In this document: positions 21,515 to 24,040 of the stretch, in pieces | How positions within the stretch are numbered: position 1 is the stretch's first letter | Layout of the letters: each line of letters opens with the position of its first letter | Source: Aquificota bacterium | GTDB taxonomy: Bacteria; Aquificota; Aquificia; Aquificales; Hydrogenothermaceae | NCBI GenBank assembly: GCA_013153765.1 | Contig: JAADDT010000021.1 | Location: forward strand, 1 to 24,040 | Reading direction: 5' to 3' | DNA: 24,040 nucleotides | Translations under genes and position numbers: made by a program | Notes under the pieces: model-generated | Seen by the model: only the letters and a program-made list of their open reading frames with translations | The model's database searches: none | Told to the model about the DNA's origin: nothing

Positions 21515-22819
21515 CTAAAGAACCTCTTTACCTGTATTATCCTCCCTTCCACTACCCACCTGCGTAAGCCTTACGGTGGTAATACTGTTAACCGGCTTGT
21601 CCGAGCTGAAGGCTACGTGTATGTAATTTCCCGTAAGCCCTACCTTCTTGCCGTCCTTCTGTGATATTATCAGAACTTCCATATCCTTTCCTAAAAACCT
21701 TTCCCTGAAGGCTTTGTTTTTCTCTTCAGACAGCTGTATCATCATTTTTGTCCTTCTTTTCTTTTCCTGTCCTGACACCCTGTCTCCGAGCCTTTCTGCG
21801 TAAGTTCCTTTCCTTGGGGAGTAAGGGAAAACGTGTATGTACGCAAAAGGCATGGAGCTTACAAAACGGTAGCTGTTTTCAAAAGCCCTTCCGTCCTCCG
21901 TAGGAAAACCGGTTATAACGTCCGTTCCCACAGCCGTTTCAGGTCTTCTTTCCACTATCTTCCTTACAACCCTTTCGTACTGGGAAAGTGTGTAATCCCT
22001 TTTCATGTCCCTTAAAACCTTTTCGTCTCCCGACTGGAGGGATATGTGGAAGTGTGGAGCTACCTTTTCTTCGGAGGTTATCAGGTCTATAAGACCGTCT
22101 CCCATCTCGTTAACGCCCATGGAGGAAAGCCTTATCCTGTAAAGACCCTTTACCTTCACCAGCCTTTTCAGTAAGTCGTAAAGGCTTTCTTTCCTGTCAA
22201 CGCCGAACTGGGACAGCTGTGTTCCTGTAAGGACTATCTCCTTAAACCCTCTGTCAACGAGAGCTTTAACCTGCCTTTCAACCTCATCAACACCTGCACT
22301 TCTTACCTTGCCTCTAGCAAAGGGAATGATACAGAAGGAGCAAAAGCTGTTGCAACCTTCCTGAACCTTCAGTATAGGTCTTGTCCCTTCGTAAAACGTG
22401 CTTATAAAAAAGGTCTCAAAGCTGTTTTTCCTGAATATGTTTTCTATAAAAACCTTTTTCTGCCTGTTTTCGTTAATGTAGTTTTCCACTATCTCAAGGA
22501 CAGCCGTCTTATGGGAGTTGCCTATAACAAGGTCAACCTCCTCCATACCGGCTATCTCCTCAGGTGAGACCTGTGCATAACAGCCTGTAGCCACCACGAC
22601 GGCGTCAGGATTTCTCCTTTTTGCCTGACGGAGAGCCTTTCTGGAGCTTCTGTCAGCGTCGTTTGTTACGGTGCAGGTATTGACCACATAAACGTCCGCC
22701 CTGTCCTTAAAGTCAGCAAGCTGGTATCCCTTGCTTTCAAACGCCTCCTCCATTGCGGAGGTCTCAAAATGGTTCATTCTACACCCTAAAGTCGTAAAAG
22801 CCACCTTCAGCTTTTCCAT
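21515..22819 (-). CDS. mtaB: tRNA t6A37 methylthiotransferase MtaB
   Basis: 434 residues. A radical-SAM enzyme that adds methylthio to C2 of t6A37 in tRNAs reading ANN codons (to ms2t6A). The N-terminal MTTase domain carries TTLGCRMN (Cys13), NTCTVTNDAD (Cys49) and ATGCYAQ (Cys80), holding one [4Fe-4S]; the radical-SAM cluster is Cys156, Cys160, Cys163 in GCNSFCSFCIIPFARG. LSSMGVNEM, HISLQSGDEKVL and GTDVITGFPTE follow, then a short TRAM-like end. The GCRMN/GCKVN form and length point to MtaB rather than MiaB or RimO. A possible promoter is in the 65-nt gap upstream. Confidence 0.93.
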   Translation of the reverse strand: MEKLKVAFTTLGCRMNHFETSAMEEAFESKGYQLADFKDRADVYVVNTCTVTNDADRSSRKALRQAKRRNPDAVVVATGCYAQVSPEEIAGMEEVDLVIGNSHKTAVLEIVENYINENRQKKVFIENIFRKNSFETFFISTFYEGTRPILKVQEGCNSFCSFCIIPFARGKVRSAGVDEVERQVKALVDRGFKEIVLTGTQLSQFGVDRKESLYDLLKRLVKVKGLYRIRLSSMGVNEMGDGLIDLITSEEKVAPHFHISLQSGDEKVLRDMKRDYTLSQYERVVRKIVERRPETAVGTDVITGFPTEDGRAFENSYRFVSSMPFAYIHVFPYSPRKGTYAERLGDRVSGQEKKRRTKMMIQLSEEKNKAFRERFLGKDMEVLIISQKDGKKVGLTGNYIHVAFSSDKPVNSITTVRLTQVGSGREDNTGKEVL

Positions 22820-22847
22820 AACACCTCTAAAAACTTTTATTTCCCAT

Positions 22848-22875
22848 ATTTTATGCAGATTTTACGAAAATCAAA
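22848..22875 (-). promoter_or_regulatory. Candidate promoter of mtaB and downstream genes
   Basis: On the minus strand, TTTGAT, 16 bp, TAAAAT (22853-22848), about 30 nt before the mtaB ATG, in the only gap (22820-22884) of this stretch. AGAGGTG serves as the ribosome site. Matched by eye. Confidence 0.3.
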
Positions 22876-22884
22876 TGAAAAATG

Positions 22885-23418
22885 TCAGCCTTTTTTAAGG
22901 CTTTCCAGATACTCCTTCCTGCCGTCAACGTATATCAGTACCCACTGTGCAAGCCTTTCGCCCAGCCTTCTACAGGCTTCTATCTCCTCCTCCTTCCTCG
23001 GCTCACCGGCACAGACCGCACCGTAGTGGAGGGTGAACTTTTCGCCGGTGTAGTCCGTGATGCCGAAAACCAGAAAGCCGTAATTCATCAGCATTGTCAG
23101 TATGGACATACAGGCAATCTCGTTGCCACCGCCCCAGCCTCCGGCGGAGGAAAAAGCACACCCGATTTTCCCGTCTATCTCACCCCAGTGGTCAACAAGG
23201 TCGTCCCAGAACTTTTTCATCTTCCACGACATTACGCCAAGATGTGTAGGACTACCCACAGCAACGCCGTCACACCACAGAACGTCCTCCTTCGTAGCCT
23301 CATCAACGGACTTGAGCCTTACCTCAACGGGAAACTTTGAAGCACCTTCAAACACGTACTCCGCCATCTTTTTCGTATGCCCTGTCTGACTGTCGTACAA
23401 AACAAGCACCTTTCCCAT
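22885..23418 (-). CDS. Flavodoxin-like NAD(P)H:quinone oxidoreductase / FMN protein (WrbA-like)
   Basis: 177 residues. A cytosolic flavodoxin-fold protein: FMN-phosphate loop YDSQTGHTKKMAE (8-20), GVAVGSPTHLGVMSWKMKKF and the FSSAGGWGGGNEIA block near the flavin. WrbA-type members reduce quinones by two electrons; others are simple electron carriers. The GSPTHLG and GGWGGGNE patterns favour the WrbA/NADPH-FMN reductase side, but length and the HYGAVCAGEPRKEEE segment do not settle it. AAGGAGGG precedes the ATG, and a TATAAT-type -10 lies about 40 nt upstream. Probably transcribed apart from mtaB, which follows after 65 nt. Confidence 0.87.
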   Translation of the reverse strand: MGKVLVLYDSQTGHTKKMAEYVFEGASKFPVEVRLKSVDEATKEDVLWCDGVAVGSPTHLGVMSWKMKKFWDDLVDHWGEIDGKIGCAFSSAGGWGGGNEIACMSILTMLMNYGFLVFGITDYTGEKFTLHYGAVCAGEPRKEEEIEACRRLGERLAQWVLIYVDGRKEYLESLKKG

Positions 23419-23455
23419 TCCAAAACCCTCCTTAAATTATTTCCCTGTCCTCTTA

Positions 23456-23461
23456 ATTATA
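23456..23461 (-). promoter_or_regulatory. Candidate -10 box of the flavodoxin-like gene
   Basis: Perfect TATAAT on the minus strand, 37 nt before the ATG; no convincing -35. The gap 23419-23559 also holds the start region of the divergent cas6 gene and two direct copies of GCCGGAAAA, 17 bp apart. Confidence 0.35.
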
Positions 23462-23505
23462 AATAAAAACAACAGCCGGAAAAGTCAGCCTGCCGGAAAA
23501 CCTCC

Positions 23506-23534
23506 TTGAAACCCTGTCTTATTGTGGATTAAAC
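23506..23534 (+). promoter_or_regulatory. Candidate promoter of the cas6-like gene
   Basis: TTGAAA (23506-23511), 17 bp, TTAAAC (23529-23534), ending 25 nt before the ATG. Good -35, poor -10. Weak call. Confidence 0.25.
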
Positions 23535-23559
23535 TTACAAGAAACCTGACAGGTGGATT

Positions 23560-24040
23560 ATGTTTGATTTTGAGTTTTCTACCATCAGATACAGATTTCA
23601 GGCTTTAAACAGTTTTACGCCACCTTACTTTTTAGGTTCGGCTTTTAGAGGGATTTTAGGCAGAAGGCTTAAAAAAACCGTCTGTATAAAGCCATTTACA
23701 GAGTGCCGCCAATGTGAGTTTAAGATGACCTGCCCATACACCACGATTTTTGAAACAGAAAGCATACTGAACAAGCCTTCAAAATACGTGATGAGACCAC
23801 CTTATACGCGGGAAAAATTAAAAGAAGGAGACAGCCTGTTCCTTGAAATAACACTCCTTGGAGAAACGACCAATTACTGGGAGTTTATAAGCCAGTCCTT
23901 CAGCGGTGTAATCAACATAGGGAAGGAAAGGTACCTGAAGCTACAGGAAATACAGTTTTACCACCCTTTTGAAGACAAATACCACCCTGTAAAAAGTTTC
24001 ATACCCCGCTTTCAAGCTTCACAGTTTTTGGAGATGATTA
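23560..24040 (+). CDS. cas6: Cas6-like CRISPR pre-crRNA endoribonuclease, N-terminal part
   Basis: 160 residues, cut by the right edge. Cas6 cleaves the CRISPR transcript within repeats to give crRNAs. The RAMP-type start FTPPYFLGSAFRGILGRRLKK (19-39) with the glycine-containing AFRG-x-hydrophobic-GR pattern, and the Cys block at 42, 49, 52 and 58 leading into CPYTTIFE, match the Cas6 group annotated as CRISPR system precrRNA processing RAMP protein. The catalytic and G-rich C-terminal parts lie outside the window, so activity cannot be judged. AGGTGG precedes the ATG at short spacing. The first ten Phe codons are all TTT and the start is AT-rich, unlike neighbours, consistent with a transferred locus. 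Confidence 0.8.
   Translation, partial: MFDFEFSTIRYRFQALNSFTPPYFLGSAFRGILGRRLKKTVCIKPFTECRQCEFKMTCPYTTIFETESILNKPSKYVMRPPYTREKLKEGDSLFLEITLLGETTNYWEFISQSFSGVINIGKERYLKLQEIQFYHPFEDKYHPVKSFIPRFQASQFLEMI

Noticed and set aside
22882..23340. 152-codon plus-strand frame
   Set aside because: Mirror of the flavodoxin-like gene, which has the FMN motif and a strong ribosome site on the other strand.
23513..23553. CCTGTC and GACAGG inverted arms upstream of cas6
   Set aside because: Only 6 bp with a long gap; expected by chance in this composition.
23500..23560. Possible degenerate CRISPR repeat (TTGAAAC and AAGAAAC ends) before cas6
   Set aside because: The two stretches do not share a repeat-length sequence and there is no spacer-repeat periodicity.

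Overview
The window looks like a chromosomal segment of a thermophilic, Gram-negative-type bacterium, most probably of the Aquificota (Aquifex/Hydrogenothermaceae relatives). This is an inference, from the fused NuoC-NuoD subunit, the Lys/Glu-rich proteins, the heavy use of AGG for Arg and ATA for Ile, very tight gene packing, and outer-envelope genes (TolQ/TolR type, signal-peptide TPR protein). No rRNA, tRNA, IS element or CRISPR array is visible. I cannot name the species.

Layout. (1) 1-2379, minus strand: pgpA, an L,D-transpeptidase gene and purM (cut by the left edge) form one tight operon. (2) 2496-10533, plus strand: an operon starting back-to-back with pgpA: nuoCD, nuoI, a MidA/NDUFAF7-type methyltransferase, a four-helix membrane protein of unknown function, prfB, queC and topA. 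(3) 10534-10778: the largest non-coding stretch (245 bp), holding a perfect hairpin, a G-rich purine tract, a nested palindrome with a Fur-box-like half, and a plausible promoter. (4) 10779-20387, plus strand: a long, mostly overlapping operon gatC, recA, pilT-like, recX, ribF, a 929-residue TPR protein, tolQ/exbB-like, tolR/exbD-like, rimM, phoH (apparent ATT start) and ybeY. (5) 20353-23418, minus strand: a flavodoxin-like gene, mtaB, an 86-codon unknown, an ankyrin protein and an exported rhodanese; the last gene overlaps the 3' end of ybeY. (6) 23560 to the right edge, plus strand: the N-terminal half of a Cas6-like CRISPR RNA endonuclease, so a CRISPR-Cas locus probably begins here.

How the genes fit together. 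Region 2 places two complex I subunits next to a homologue of the mitochondrial complex I assembly methyltransferase NDUFAF7; the arginine that human NDUFAF7 methylates in NDUFS2 is conserved in the NuoCD encoded two genes upstream (Arg241). Region 4 combines recombination (recA, recX), a pilus-retraction-type ATPase, an envelope energy-coupling pair with its own TPR protein, and ribosome/RNA maturation (rimM, phoH, ybeY). The most interesting points for follow-up are the nuo-methyltransferase linkage, the AUU start of phoH, the unusual topA (TOPRIM substitution and Cys-free repeat tail), the orphan TPR-TolQ-TolR set, and the structured intergenic region at 10534-10778.
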